From NCBI RefSeq assembly GCF_028009165.1, contig NC_079241.1:6324001-6388000 (forward strand): DNA of 64,000 nt. Direction: 5' to 3'. Shown here one piece after another: positions 1 to 10,977 of this stretch. The DNA comes from Akanthomyces muscarius (taxonomy: Eukaryota > Ascomycota > Sordariomycetes > Hypocreales > Cordycipitaceae). The translations under genes and the position numbers were made by a program. Position 1 is the first letter of the stretch, and every line of letters starts with the position of its first letter. The notes beneath the pieces were generated by a model. It saw only the letters and a program-made list of their open reading frames with translations, was not told the DNA's origin and searched no databases.

Positions 1-1
1 G

Positions 2-2455
2 CACGATAGATTCCTCTCTCACCTTGGTTCTTTCATTGGAAGACTGCACTGGCACTCACCTTCCCGCATGGAGTTGTCCGAGTCTGTTGGCCAGTCAGTC
101 TCGTCGGCGGGTGAGCTTCTCACAGTTTTTGATGGCATTCTGGCACATTGCAATGTATCCCCCCCTGCTCTACAGCTATCGCGAGCTGCCTTTCTCGACC
201 GTTCACATGGGCTGGTCTTCTCGGCGAGGGACATTCTGGTCCGTGCCGCGTCTCAAGACGCCGATGTCATAACCTCTGACGATACTTCTATTCTACTTGG
301 CTCCGCTACAGACTGTGTCAAGGCTGCTGGAGAATGTGTGGCCAAGGCAAAGGCGACGATTGAACGAATCGGTGACTTTGAGTACGACCTTGATGGCAGT
401 GCTCTTGATATTGACCTATCTATACTGAATGTGGTTCCTCATGAACGCTCGCGCACGCCTTCCGCAGCTGAGCCATGTCCTTCCGAAGCTGTCAGCGCTG
501 CTGACTCTATGCAAACCACTGATTCATACATACCTGTCCGTCGGGAATCTCTCAACCCCCTCAACAACAACTCTCAGAACAACCTCGCTTCCTCTCACAC
601 CACTGGCACCAAGAGTGGCTCGCCAACTTCTTCTCGACCATCATCTGCGAAATCCACGACTGAGGACGGCCCCAACTCTACGGCCTTTGCGAGGCGCCCC
701 AGTCTTCCCCCGTTGCCAAAGCTGACCACAACTTTGCTACCTCCCGACGCCCATCACCATCTTGACGGCTCCGCACGCGAAAGTGACAGCCACTCTGCCC
801 GATTCGATGCGGTTGCAGCTTCCAGCGCTGGCAGTAGCACCACTTACCTAAGCAGAGACTCGGAGGCGAGTATGATTTCGCAAACATCGACGAGAGCTAC
901 AACACCGGACCACAGCTTGGCTCCTCGAGCCAAACAGTCCATCTCCGACATTAGCTCTGCCAGCACGGCGATGGCTGACGAAGCAGATGTGGAGTCTCGA
1001 CTTCTCGAAAAGACGTTTGCTCACGAGTTGATGTTCAACAAGGAAGGACAGGTTACCGGCGGTTCCCTGCCCGCCTTGGTTGAGCGCCTGACAACACACG
1101 AGTCTACTCCCGATGCCACTTTTGTGTCAACCTTCTTTCTCACTTTTCGTCTCTTTTGTACGCCCATGAAGCTCACAAAAGCTTTGGTCGAACGCTTCGA
1201 CTACGTGGCCGACGCTCCCCATATGGCTGGGCCCGTGCGTCTGAGAGTATATAATGCTTTCAAGGGCTGGCTGGAGTCGCATTGGAGGGACTCGACTGAC
1301 CGCGACGCGCTCAAGGTCATTATGCCGTTTGCTGAGGGCAAGCTGGCCGCAGTTCTGCCGTCTGCTGGACGAAGGCTACTGGAGCTAGCGATGAAGGTCT
1401 CTGGTCAAGGCTCTTTGGTCCCTCGCCTCGTCTCCTCCATCGGCAAGACCAACACCGCCATCGGGCAGTACATTCCCGCCGAGACGCCGCTGCCGTCGCC
1501 TGCTGTTTCGAAGCACCAGCAACATCTTCTCAACGCCTTCAAGGCTGGCAATGCTACTCCGACCATTCTCGACTTTGAGCCTGTCGAACTGGCCCGCCAA
1601 ATTACGCTCAAACAAATGAACATATTCTGCGCTATCATGCCGGAAGAGCTGCTGGGCTCTCAGTGGATGAAGAAAGGCGGCGCTGAGGCGCCCAACGTCA
1701 AGGCCATGTCATCTCTCTCGACGGACCTGTCAAACTTGGTCGCTGATACGATTCTTGAACATCGCGAGATCAAGAAGCGCGCTACTATCATCAAGCACTG
1801 GATCAAAATCGCCCACCGATGCCTGGAGCTGCATAATTACGATGGCCTAATGGCAATTATCTGCAGCCTTAACAGCAGTACTATCAATCGTCTACGGAAG
1901 ACCTGGGACGCCGTTTCGCCGAAGCGCAAGGATTTGCTCCGCACACTGCAAGAAATAGTCGAGCCCTCTCAGAACAACAAGGTCCTTCGCACGAGACTTC
2001 ACGATCACGTACCACCTTGCCTGCCGTTTCTGGGCATGTACCTCACGGATCTCACGTTTGTGGACATTGGCAACCCTGCTACCAAACAGATGTCGCTTGG
2101 TACCGAGGGCCCAGAGGATGGTACTGGGGGCCTGACGGTTGTGAACTTTGACAAGCACACTCGCACGGCTAAGATCATTGGCGAGTTGCAGCGTTTTCAG
2201 ATCCCATATCGTCTGACAGAACTCCCTGATATGCAAGACTGGGTCACGGCGGAGATTGGTCGCGTCCGCCAAAATGACCAAGGCAACGTTCAGGTCAGCT
2301 ACTACCGCAAGAGTCTGCTTCTCGAGCCTCGCGAGGTGCGCAAGGACGTAGAGCCACCGACCCCTGTCACCACCACTGGCGCTGTTCGCGGCGATCTCTT
2401 TGGCTGGATGACCCGCGACAGAAACCACCACAACGCTACGCCGGCACAGGTATAA
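2..2455 (+). CDS. CDC25: Ras guanine-nucleotide exchange factor (Cdc25 type), 5' partial
   Basis: Exchange factor that loads GTP on Ras, feeding cAMP/PKA and morphogenesis signalling at the plasma membrane. The frame is open from base 2 with no stop before the first Met at 68, and the residues before that Met (a FLSHLGSFIGRLH stretch) look like normal interior protein of this family, so the gene starts upstream of the window; the usual N-terminal SH3 domain is presumably there. The 817 visible residues comprise a Ser/Thr/Pro-rich linker (about 130-340), a RasGEF_N domain (about 345-480, including ALVERLTTHESTPDATFVSTFFLTFRLF) and a catalytic RasGEF domain (about 526-755). The latter has the helical-hairpin region (NYDGLMAIICSLNSSTINRLRKTW) and the PCLPFLGMYLTDLTF motif. 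A stop TAA follows a short charged tail. No intron is visible in this part. Assignment to the Cdc25 branch rather than another RasGEF rests on the linker and family resemblance. Confidence 0.93.
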   Translation, partial: HDRFLSHLGSFIGRLHWHSPSRMELSESVGQSVSSAGELLTVFDGILAHCNVSPPALQLSRAAFLDRSHGLVFSARDILVRAASQDADVITSDDTSILLGSATDCVKAAGECVAKAKATIERIGDFEYDLDGSALDIDLSILNVVPHERSRTPSAAEPCPSEAVSAADSMQTTDSYIPVRRESLNPLNNNSQNNLASSHTTGTKSGSPTSSRPSSAKSTTEDGPNSTAFARRPSLPPLPKLTTTLLPPDAHHHLDGSARESDSHSARFDAVAASSAGSSTTYLSRDSEASMISQTSTRATTPDHSLAPRAKQSISDISSASTAMADEADVESRLLEKTFAHELMFNKEGQVTGGSLPALVERLTTHESTPDATFVSTFFLTFRLFCTPMKLTKALVERFDYVADAPHMAGPVRLRVYNAFKGWLESHWRDSTDRDALKVIMPFAEGKLAAVLPSAGRRLLELAMKVSGQGSLVPRLVSSIGKTNTAIGQYIPAETPLPSPAVSKHQQHLLNAFKAGNATPTILDFEPVELARQITLKQMNIFCAIMPEELLGSQWMKKGGAEAPNVKAMSSLSTDLSNLVADTILEHREIKKRATIIKHWIKIAHRCLELHNYDGLMAIICSLNSSTINRLRKTWDAVSPKRKDLLRTLQEIVEPSQNNKVLRTRLHDHVPPCLPFLGMYLTDLTFVDIGNPATKQMSLGTEGPEDGTGGLTVVNFDKHTRTAKIIGELQRFQIPYRLTELPDMQDWVTAEIGRVRQNDQGNVQVSYYRKSLLLEPREVRKDVEPPTPVTTTGAVRGDLFGWMTRDRNHHNATPAQV

Positions 2456-5400
2456 ACCTGCTGGCAAAATACGACAAACGGAGCGCATGACTCCTTTTCA
2501 ACTCATCGCACATACCATTTTTTCATTGACACTTATTTTTCGACATTGATACCCTAGCTTTTACTCCATCGTTTATATCTTTTATTGTATTTCACTCGGT
2601 CGACTCTGGATATATTTTCTTTTTTACGACACAATCAGCGAGAGGCGGACGATTTCTGCCGCGACACTAAAGCAACCTTTTCTCTTTTACTTTTGGGCAC
2701 ACGATCTGCGGATATCTTTATTCCAATTTTTTTTTGGAACGGCGCATGATGGGAAAGGAACGAAAATCTGGTGATTGGAGGGAGGTTGGGAGCTGTGGTT
2801 ATGGATTTACATGGACATCAAAGTCGAATGACCACACAAACATGGACGAGGAGGAAACTATGTTACTACAAAAGCTATGCCTAGAGAATATGGCACGGGC
2901 ATACCGTACACTGCTGGGAGCTACTGGGCGGACACTGTCTTTTTCTGTTACAACGGCCTCTTTCAGCATGGAGCATGGATAGCAATCTGGTGGACGGTTT
3001 GTTCGGCGACGGGATGTCTTTTATGCGAGCGCGTTTCGTGGGTTGTGTGACGGGATACTTGTATCTAATTCGAGTAGATGAAGCGCTGCACAAAATGTTC
3101 AGCTGAAAATAGTACATATTACTCATGAAAATATGCGTATGTGAAGATCTCGGTTGACACTGCCAAGGCTGCGACATGGTAGTCGGGCTCGTACCACTGC
3201 GTCTTCTGTCCCATAAATTAGAACAGCGAGCCTAAAAGTGAGAGGTAACTTGACTGGACCATTGCTTTGCTGCCACCTTACTGCCGATGCCTCTTATCAC
3301 CATCACCATTAGATCATTATCTCTGTTGCTCTTGCAACTGACCATGGTGGTCTGTTGTTGTGCGCTGGTGTAATCGAAATAAGAAAATTCTTGCAAAGGC
3401 TGAGAGCAGGACATTTCAAACCTCTTTTTCCGATTACGGCGGCCTACGGGCACCCTGTGCATCTCGAGTTTTGTGCATCACATACATTGCCTGGTTCTCA
3501 TACCATGATACCATCGTGTTGCACCGCCATGACCACGAAAAACAGATGTGGCTACGCTGGGTAGCGTCAGTAAACGGATGCATGGCCTACTTGAACTGTA
3601 TTAATATGTACTGTGGGCTGACTTCTAACGAACCGACATTGTGTCGAGCCTTTCTGTGAGACGTCGGGCTGCCTGTCCGAGTAGTATCGACACCGCATGG
3701 CCCTGCTCGGCGTGCCACTCCAACGAAATCGGTCTCCTCTTGCATTGAACTGTAGAGGACTCTGTGAAGGTACGATAGAGATGAGAAGTATTAACGCTTT
3801 CAAGATGATGCAAAGACAAAGTGAGGGTATCCATGACAAGAGAGGAGCTGGCTTGGGTCTGAGGACCGCGCAGTTGGCAAGCCGTACGGTTGCCCAGCGA
3901 GATCCCCCTGAGCAGGCTTCAGCACGCAACGACAAGAATCCTTTCCACATATGCAGGTAACCATGTCATTTGAACCTACTAGAGAGAATTTCATGTATGG
4001 CACAAGATGCGAGGCTCTAGTCAGGCTCTGCTTAAAAAAGTAAGTCTACCTGTACTGGACATGGCCACGTCCGCCGGTGTGGCAGTTAATATCTTTAGAT
4101 GAGCCGCATGGCGTCCTTTCTGGACCGGGCGAGACCTATCCGGTGGTCACCGGCCGTAAAATAGATAGAGCAGAGCTTCGGACAAATGGCACTGTTCCCA
4201 CTAGTGCGTTTTCTTTTGGTTGGTTGTATTCCTATTTTCGGCTCGCTCGCCATCGGATGTTGACGCGGTGATGGGGGGGGAGGGATCTGGGGCCGAGACC
4301 TCGAGCCACTTTCCGGGTGGCAGCTCCGAGTCAGAAGAACGACGCCTGGTTCGAAAAAAGCTTTCAACGTGACAAGTGGCATTCTGAACAGCGCTTGGCG
4401 CTTGCAGCCGGTAGACTACAACCACGGCACGAGACCAAATGTAACCTAGTATCGAAGAGGCGGCGGCCGACCCCTTGAGCGGCGAGGTCTGCACCCTGCA
4501 GGATATCAGGATCGGTCTGCGGGTTGGTTTAATTATCGTGGCTGCAATTTACAGTCGTTGGGTAAAATTTGCATGCAGTACGGAATAGAGTTGGTTGGTC
4601 GGGCATTTGCACAATGCTTCGACTAGTTATCAATTCTCACGACTTGCCGCTATTTATGTAGCTATGCGGAACCAGTCTATAGTCAGTCAGTCAAAGTTCA
4701 CCATGGCACAAAAGTCGTAAGACAGAATTGCCCCAATACGCATTTCAGAACTTTGACTGCATTCGCGCATCGGATTTGGACAGCGTAGCCAATGACCCAT
4801 TCTCAACAACTGTTTGCCCATGTTTGGGGTTTGCCATGCCGCCTGAACCCGGTTCCCCAGATCTTCAGCCTCCGTTGCAGTGGAGGAGGACCCAATCAGG
4901 AAGGGGCTGTGGTAGTGGTGGCGTGGCGTTAGCTGGCGGCAAGGTTACGTTACATGAAGCTGAGGTGCGCTAGAAGGTCAAGGGGACTCCAGAATAGCAG
5001 CCACAGTGACAACGCGAAAGAATGGAAATTGGCCGCCGTCAGCTCCGGTGGCCAGCTGACCCGACGCCATCCTTTGCCTTCGTAAAATACTAGGACGTTG
5101 GGCGCGCTCATGCCAGTATTCACGTTTCGTGTACTCTGCGCAGCAGCCCTTACTCTTCACTGCGCTGTGTCTAAGAAAAACAGTGCCGCGATGATGGCCT
5201 TGGCGGGGTCTTCGTACAGTAGCGACCGTGGCTGCTGCCGAAACGGCCAAAAAAATCGAGACGCCACCGGGAGAATACTCGTACCAGCCAGTGGTGGCGG
5301 GCTGCATGCAAGGGCGCCACGATCTTAAATAGTGTCTGTTTGTGGACGGTGTGCTGCACAACCAATAGGATGGCGCGAGATTCGGTCCTTTGCTTGGAGT

Positions 5401-7964
5401 GAGGTGTTGGCAACACCAGTCCATTCATGTGAGCTGTTGATATGAGGATCAGCACCTTCGGTCGGCCACAGTTGACAGTCCTGAAAATGGCAGTATCCAT
5501 GCTGCCGCAGATAGACCGACCAGTTTTAATTCGAGAACCGACTCGCAGCGTAACACAATAAACCGCAAAAACGAGGCGAGTGACACATGGCCAGCAGTAG
5601 CCCTGTCACCCCCAACCGGCCATGTGCAGCACCCGTGGCCCGCAGCGGGTCTGCTTTCGATCTACTGAAATTTGCTGGCAAGAAAAGTAACAAAATGAAG
5701 AATTTTTCTTCATGGAGCCGGCTGAGGGACGAGCGTCATTGCTGGAGTGTCTTCTGATCGAAGGGGAATAGAGCAAAGGAACCATTTTGTCATGGAAATG
5801 CTTTGAACATGAGTCTCGGATGAGTCGACAATTGAGGGACGGTGGTGACTCGCAACTGCGGCAACGGTGACACGTGCCGCTCGTAAGGGGACGAACTTTC
5901 CGGGGTCAAGCACCTGAACGCGAAGCCAATCGGTTGCCTGCAATTTTATTTCGCGACCGGTCAAATGGTAGTTCCTGAGACAGCCATCGCTTGCAGAGAC
6001 AACCGTTCAAATTTTGACGACCTACCCTTGTCCATCGCCGCAGTAACTCGTAGAGTCGACAGCTGCCCTACGCCATCAGCCGCCCGTGCCCCGATATTGA
6101 TACGTAAAGCTAGCCCAGATGATAAAGGGCTGCGCATAATGCGGGTTCTGGCAGGTGCTGGTTGCTGCGATAACGGAAGGTCTGTGATGCAGCCAACGCG
6201 TCGTGTTAATTACCGGTGTGGCTTGACGTTATCACAGCCTGTTATTATCTGGCTGTCCATGCGATGGTGGTGAAAACGGCCCCCAGTGGAACAATGCCGT
6301 CGCCGTATCGTTGGCGAAACTGGTGGCGTGAAAAAGCCTTTTGTTGGCGGCGCAGGCTGCCAACGTGGTTGCTCCCCCGCTGTCACGTAGCTTTCTGCGT
6401 CTGGGGTTGGCCCAGTCCCCCAGGCTCTCAAGTGGTTCTAGTGAGCATCCCCCATTCCATTCCCCTCGTCCGCGTCTCTGGATAGTTAAGCCCGCCCTGT
6501 AGGTGTGGGGGAGAGTTTGCACCCCATGGGCTGACTGCCAGCAACCTTTGCCTGACACATGGTAGCCAAGCCCGCGCCGAGGGTCGCCTGCTCGGGTGGT
6601 GCAGTCCATGTATGTCACCGGGGCTTGGGTATTTTCTTGTCGTTCGTAGGTGCGTTGCTGGCAGGGAGTCTGGTGTGCAGTGTCTGTTTTCATTGTAAAC
6701 TTCTGCATACAGCGAGCGATCCCTGCTGCTGGCTATCGTGCAGGTGGCGGATTTGGATTCGACGTTACAGCCTGCAAAAATAGAACAGAGACCGACTGAG
6801 ACACCACACAGCAGCCTTTTCTGGCAGGTCCCGGAGGCTTATCCTCACAGACTAGCTCCCACGGCGGAAGGTTTTTTTCTCCTCACAGGTCTTTGGCCCA
6901 GGCTGGCTCCTCGTCCGGTCATGGGGAAGTCATGGGGGCCTCTAGACCAAAACTAGCCCAAGGATGGCGGGTCCCCGTATTTTGTTCCAATCTAAAACCC
7001 CGACGCAATGCGCGGGCTGTCCAGGATTGGAAGAGTGTTGTCTGTCAACGGCGTCCACATTGGCTGCATAGAGTGGCGAAGGTCGATATTAATTGCATTA
7101 AAAATTGAAGCGTTGATGAGGAGATGAGAGGGGGGAGATGGACTGGACGAACTGTTGCCAGCCGAGAGACTGAGTCGCCAGCTAGAATCTTTATCGTTAG
7201 CGCAAACGGAGAGAGCGATAGCTGACTGTGCCAGCTGGCAGCCGTTGCTGCTAGCAACTGCTGCGCTGAAGACAGACTGAGGAACAGAGTCAAACAGCAA
7301 CCGGCTAACTATCTGCATCTGCTCGCATTTCTCTTCTTCTACCAGTACAGCCCACATCCCATGATTCGCCTGCTCCTCATCTCTGACTCGCTCCTCCATC
7401 AACCACATCGCTCCATCCATCGCAGCCTCACCTGCAGAAACACACCAAGCCCGGATGGATTAGAGCCGCCTTGCCCCATCCAGCGAGCAACCGTCCATCC
7501 TACCATCCATCAGCCAGCCGAGCCCAAACCTGGTGGCCGCCGTCCGTCCATTCAGCAGCCAGACATTGACTAGACCCAAGCACTACGCCCTGGGGGTCAG
7601 CCACAAAGCACCAGTCTGTTGTTGCAATTAACTGCCCCTGGTGCCTCTCTTCTCCGGATACCACCCTCCACTGTCCACTTGTCTGCTCCACCCGGACGGC
7701 GCTGGTGTGTGCCATCCCTCGTTCTCCTTCTCCATCCTTTACTAACAGGGCCGCTTTGTGGCGCTAGCACCGTCCACCCAGCTCCGTCGTGGGAGCGCCG
7801 CCTGTGAGACGCCGGTCCTTTTTAGAATATAAGGGTCTCGCCCCCGACCTTCAGCTTCACCTTTGCTCTCGTGTCTCTTGTCCATTCCTCCAACCAACCC
7901 CATCCTCGACCCTCCCCCTCATTGGAGCCAGGCACCCCGCATTCTCGATAGGACAACGTCGATC
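2456..7964. other. Gene-poor intergenic region, 5.5 kb
   Basis: This holds the 3' UTR of the RasGEF gene (T-rich to about 2740) and the promoter and leader of the UNC93-like gene. The longest open frames (148 aa at 4978-5424 minus, 158 aa at 6232-6708 minus, 142 aa at 6992-7420 minus) have no recognisable motif and no conserved-looking composition, so I do not call them. From about 7360 the plus strand becomes pyrimidine-rich with CCAT-type runs, as expected of a fungal promoter/leader. No tRNA or repeat was seen. Confidence 0.6.
7828..7833 (+). promoter_or_regulatory. Possible TATA-like element of the UNC93-like gene
   Basis: TATAAG lies about 130 bp before the start codon and is followed by a CT-rich stretch (from about 7837), the arrangement common at well-expressed fungal promoters. 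This is inferred from position and sequence only. Confidence 0.3.
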
Positions 7965-9560
7965 ATGTCTGACGAGCACAAGGAAACCGTCGTCGAGCAC
8001 TCGGCCGACTCCAAGGAGTTTGCCCACAGTGTTGACGACGTCTACAATGGCAGCACCGGCGGCTCCCCCGCCCGTCCCGCCGGCTGGATGTACAAGGGCT
8101 ACACGCCCTTTGGCCGCAAATTTGAGCTCTGGTACGCCTCGCCCAAGGTCCAGCTGCTCATGATTTCCATGGTCTGCTTCCTCTGCCCCGGCATGTTCAA
8201 CGCCCTCAACGGTCTCGGTGGCGGTGGTCTCCCCGACGACAAGGCCTACGTCGGTGCCAACTGCAACGTCGCCCTCTACTCTACCTTTGCCGTCTTTGGC
8301 TTCTTTGCTGGTACCATTACCAACCGTCTTGGTCTTCGCCCTGCTCTCGCTTTCGGTGGCGTCGGCTACTGCCTCTACGCCGCCTCCTTCCTCAGCTACA
8401 AGCACACTGCCAACGAGGGCTTTGTCTACTTTGCTGGTGCTTTCCTCGGTGTCTGCGCTGGTATCCTCTGGTGCGCTCAGGGAGCCATTATGATGGCCTA
8501 TCCTCGCGAAGAAGTCAAGGGCCGTTATATTTCCGTTTTCTGGATCATTTTCAACTTTGGTGGTGTCATTGGATCTCTTGTAAGTTGTCTCTGGACGCGT
8601 TGCGCATTGTGTCTAACCGAACTTTTCTAGATTCCTCTTGCCCAGGCCGCCAATGACAAGTTTTCCAACCAGGCCTCCGATGGTGTCTACGTTGCTTTCA
8701 TCATTCTCATGGTCATCGGTGCTGCCCTTTCCTTCTGCCTCTGCAACGCCGACAAGGTTGTCCGTGAGGATGGCAGCAAGGTCATTATCATGAAGAACCC
8801 TACCTGGGCCTCTGAGCTTAAGGGTCTCTGGGAGACCTTGTACCAGCAGCCCTGGATTCTTCTGCTCTTCCCCATGTTCTTCTGCTCCAACATCTTCTAC
8901 ACGTACCAAAACAACGGCGTCAACGCTGTTGCCTTCAACGCCCGTACCCGAGCTCTCAATGGTCTCCTCTACTGGCTTGCACAGATCGTTGCTGCTGTCA
9001 TCAACGGCTTCGCTCTCGATTACAAGGGCCTTAGCCGCTCTACCCGCGCTCGTCTTTCTCTTGCCTTCCTCATTGCCTGTACCTTTGGTATCTGGGGTGG
9101 CGGTTGGGCCTGGCAGAAGGATCAGCCTACCCGTGAATACTACAAGGATCACAAGGATCAGGCCAAGCTTGACTGGTCCGATGGTGGCAAGTTCCTGGGC
9201 CCCATGTTCCTGTACTTCTTTTACGGCATGTACGACGCCATCTGGCAGACCAGCATCTACTGGTACATGGGTGCTCTGTCCAACTCTGGTCGCAAGGCTG
9301 CCAACCTGGCTGGTTTCTACAAGGGTATTCAGTCTGCCGGTGCCGCCATCTTCTGGCGGCTGGATGGCATGCAGCTGCCTTTCGACACCATCTTCGGTGC
9401 CACCTGGGGTTGCCTCGCCGCTTCTCTTCTCATTGCTGCTCCCGTCATTGTCATGCGCATCCAGGATCACGTCTCTGTCGAGGAGGACCTCAAGTTCTCC
9501 GACGAGACGATTGAGGATGTTACTGTCGTCCCCGAGAAGCGCATTGATGGTGAGGCTTAA
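7965..9560 (+). CDS. UNC93-like / MFS-fold multispanning membrane protein
   Basis: Predicted 514-aa polytopic membrane protein of the fungal UNC93-like (DUF895) branch of the major facilitator superfamily. Two exons: 7965-8579 and 8631-9560, separated by a 51-bp intron (GTAAGT donor, CTAAC branch, CTAG acceptor). The start chosen, MSDEHKET, follows a CT-rich leader; the in-frame upstream extension from 7863 is Pro-rich and looks untranslated. A hydrophilic N-terminus (1-60) leads into a first membrane helix near 61-82 (VQLLMISMVCFLCPGMFNAL), the family's characteristic opening, then about ten further hydrophobic segments, with a charged cytosolic loop near 250-275 and a charged C-tail. Substrate is unknown; fungal members are annotated as transporters or ion-channel regulators on homology alone. 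It is convergent with the alpha/beta hydrolase downstream. Confidence 0.92.
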
Positions 9561-9879
9561 GGCTTGGTCGGACGTTGTACGTTTTTATTTGGAAGGATTG
9601 GAAAGTTGAATGAACTTCTGACGTAGCCTTGATGACTGCGAGTACAACTAGTACGCTTTTTATCTGTTTATAATAGCCGGTTTGCATGCTTAGCATCTGC
9701 ACATTTACTGCTTCAAGTAGACAATATACCCTGCTTAGCACTGACTTGCCTGACTGGACGTATTTGTGATGGTGAATTCCCAGTCTGCCGAAGTTGGGAG
9801 TTTTTCATTCAAGGCTGCGATGGTATACATGACTAAATTTTGTACAAAAGTGGAATGTAGAACTCCCAAACAAATGATA
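9561..9879. other. Convergent 3' intergenic region
   Basis: A 319-bp AT-richer gap between the ends of two convergent genes. It holds both 3' UTRs; no other feature was seen. Confidence 0.6.
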
Positions 9880-10977
9880 TCACGACTTGGTGTGTTTTGT
9901 CTCGCCCATCAAGTCCAGGAAAGCCGCCTCGGCGTGGTCTCCCATGGTGTAGTGCGTATCCTCGCCAAACTCGTGCAGCTCCGCATTGGGCAGCTTCTCG
10001 GCGAGATAGCGAATGGCCTCAATCGGGGCATTCGCGTCCCTTGTGCCGTGCCAGATCTTGATCGGCGCGTCCCGAAACGTCACGTCCTCGAGGCGGAAGC
10101 CCCAGTCGTCGTCGGTCAGGATGCGCGCCTCCTGCACGGCGCCGTCCGGGCCCTGCGCAAACGGCTCGCCAATGAGCAGGTTGAGCAGCGCCGCGCGCTG
10201 CTCCTCGACGGGCCGCTCGTCGGGCGCCACGACGGCGCTCGGCCGCGCCGCCGGGTCCGCCTGCAGCCTCCTGGCCTCCTTTTCCTGCGCCTGCCGGTTG
10301 ACGAGCTCGAGCCAGGCGTCGAGCCGCGTCGTGACGAATCGGGTGCCGACCAGCCAGCGGGCGAGGCGCAGCGTGACAGCCGTCAGGGCGCCGAGGACGC
10401 CTGGGCACCAGTTGGCCAGCACGCGGAGGACGCGCCGCGACCGCGACATGTAGTGCCGGCCGGCGGCCCAGGGCGGCGCGCCGGCGAAGAGCCCGACAGC
10501 CGTGAGCGTCCGCGGAGGCAGCGCGTGCGCGCACGCAACGGCAAAGGGGCCACCGCCTGACAGGCCCATGACGGCGAAGCGGTCGAGCCCCTGGCTGGCG
10601 GCAAAGGCGGCGACGTCGCGCGGCCAGTCGAGGAGCGCGCGCCGGGGCAGCTGCGGCGTCGACAGGCCGTACCCGGGGCGGTCGAGCGCCAGAAGGCGGA
10701 CCGAGTGCGCGAGAGCGAGCTTGTGCAGCATCTTGGCCTCGATGCGCGAGGATGGGTAGCCGTGGAAGTAGAGCAGCGTCTTGCGCCCGTGGGCGTCACC
10801 GTACTCGGCGAAGCCTAGCGAGCGGCCATCGGGGAGGGTGATGGTTTGGTTGTGAGCTGGGTCGGAAGCGGTGGGTGTTGCGGTCTTTCCTGGCGTGGAT
10901 GAAGAGGTTGTCGACTGGGTTGACATTTGTCTTGATGAGAGACGAAGCAGTCGCCGCGTTGAGGCTCGAGCAGCCAT
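9880..10977 (-). CDS. Alpha/beta hydrolase, possibly mitochondrial
   Basis: Single-exon 365-aa alpha/beta-hydrolase-fold protein. After a Ser/Arg-rich, acid-poor N-terminus (1-30, compatible with a mitochondrial presequence) come the oxyanion-hole segment YFHGYPSSR (70-78), the LALDRPGYGLS loop (96-106), the nucleophile elbow GLSGGG with Ser140, an Asp314 in GTRDANAPIE and His342 in EDTHYTM. The nucleophile-acid-base triad is therefore complete and spaced normally, so it should be active; the substrate (ester, epoxide or lactone) cannot be read from the sequence. Met18 is an alternative start that would drop the presequence. Codons are strongly G/C-ending, giving a local GC peak over 10.0-10.8 kb and a long antisense open frame that I treat as a shadow. 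The gene converges on the UNC93-like gene. Confidence 0.9.
   Translation of the reverse strand: MAARASTRRLLRLSSRQMSTQSTTSSSTPGKTATPTASDPAHNQTITLPDGRSLGFAEYGDAHGRKTLLYFHGYPSSRIEAKMLHKLALAHSVRLLALDRPGYGLSTPQLPRRALLDWPRDVAAFAASQGLDRFAVMGLSGGGPFAVACAHALPPRTLTAVGLFAGAPPWAAGRHYMSRSRRVLRVLANWCPGVLGALTAVTLRLARWLVGTRFVTTRLDAWLELVNRQAQEKEARRLQADPAARPSAVVAPDERPVEEQRAALLNLLIGEPFAQGPDGAVQEARILTDDDWGFRLEDVTFRDAPIKIWHGTRDANAPIEAIRYLAEKLPNAELHEFGEDTHYTMGDHAEAAFLDLMGETKHTKS

Noticed and set aside
9766..10560. 264-aa open frame antisense to the alpha/beta hydrolase
   Set aside because: It mirrors the GC-rich third codon positions of the hydrolase gene; composition is Arg/Gly/Ala-biased and no motif is present.
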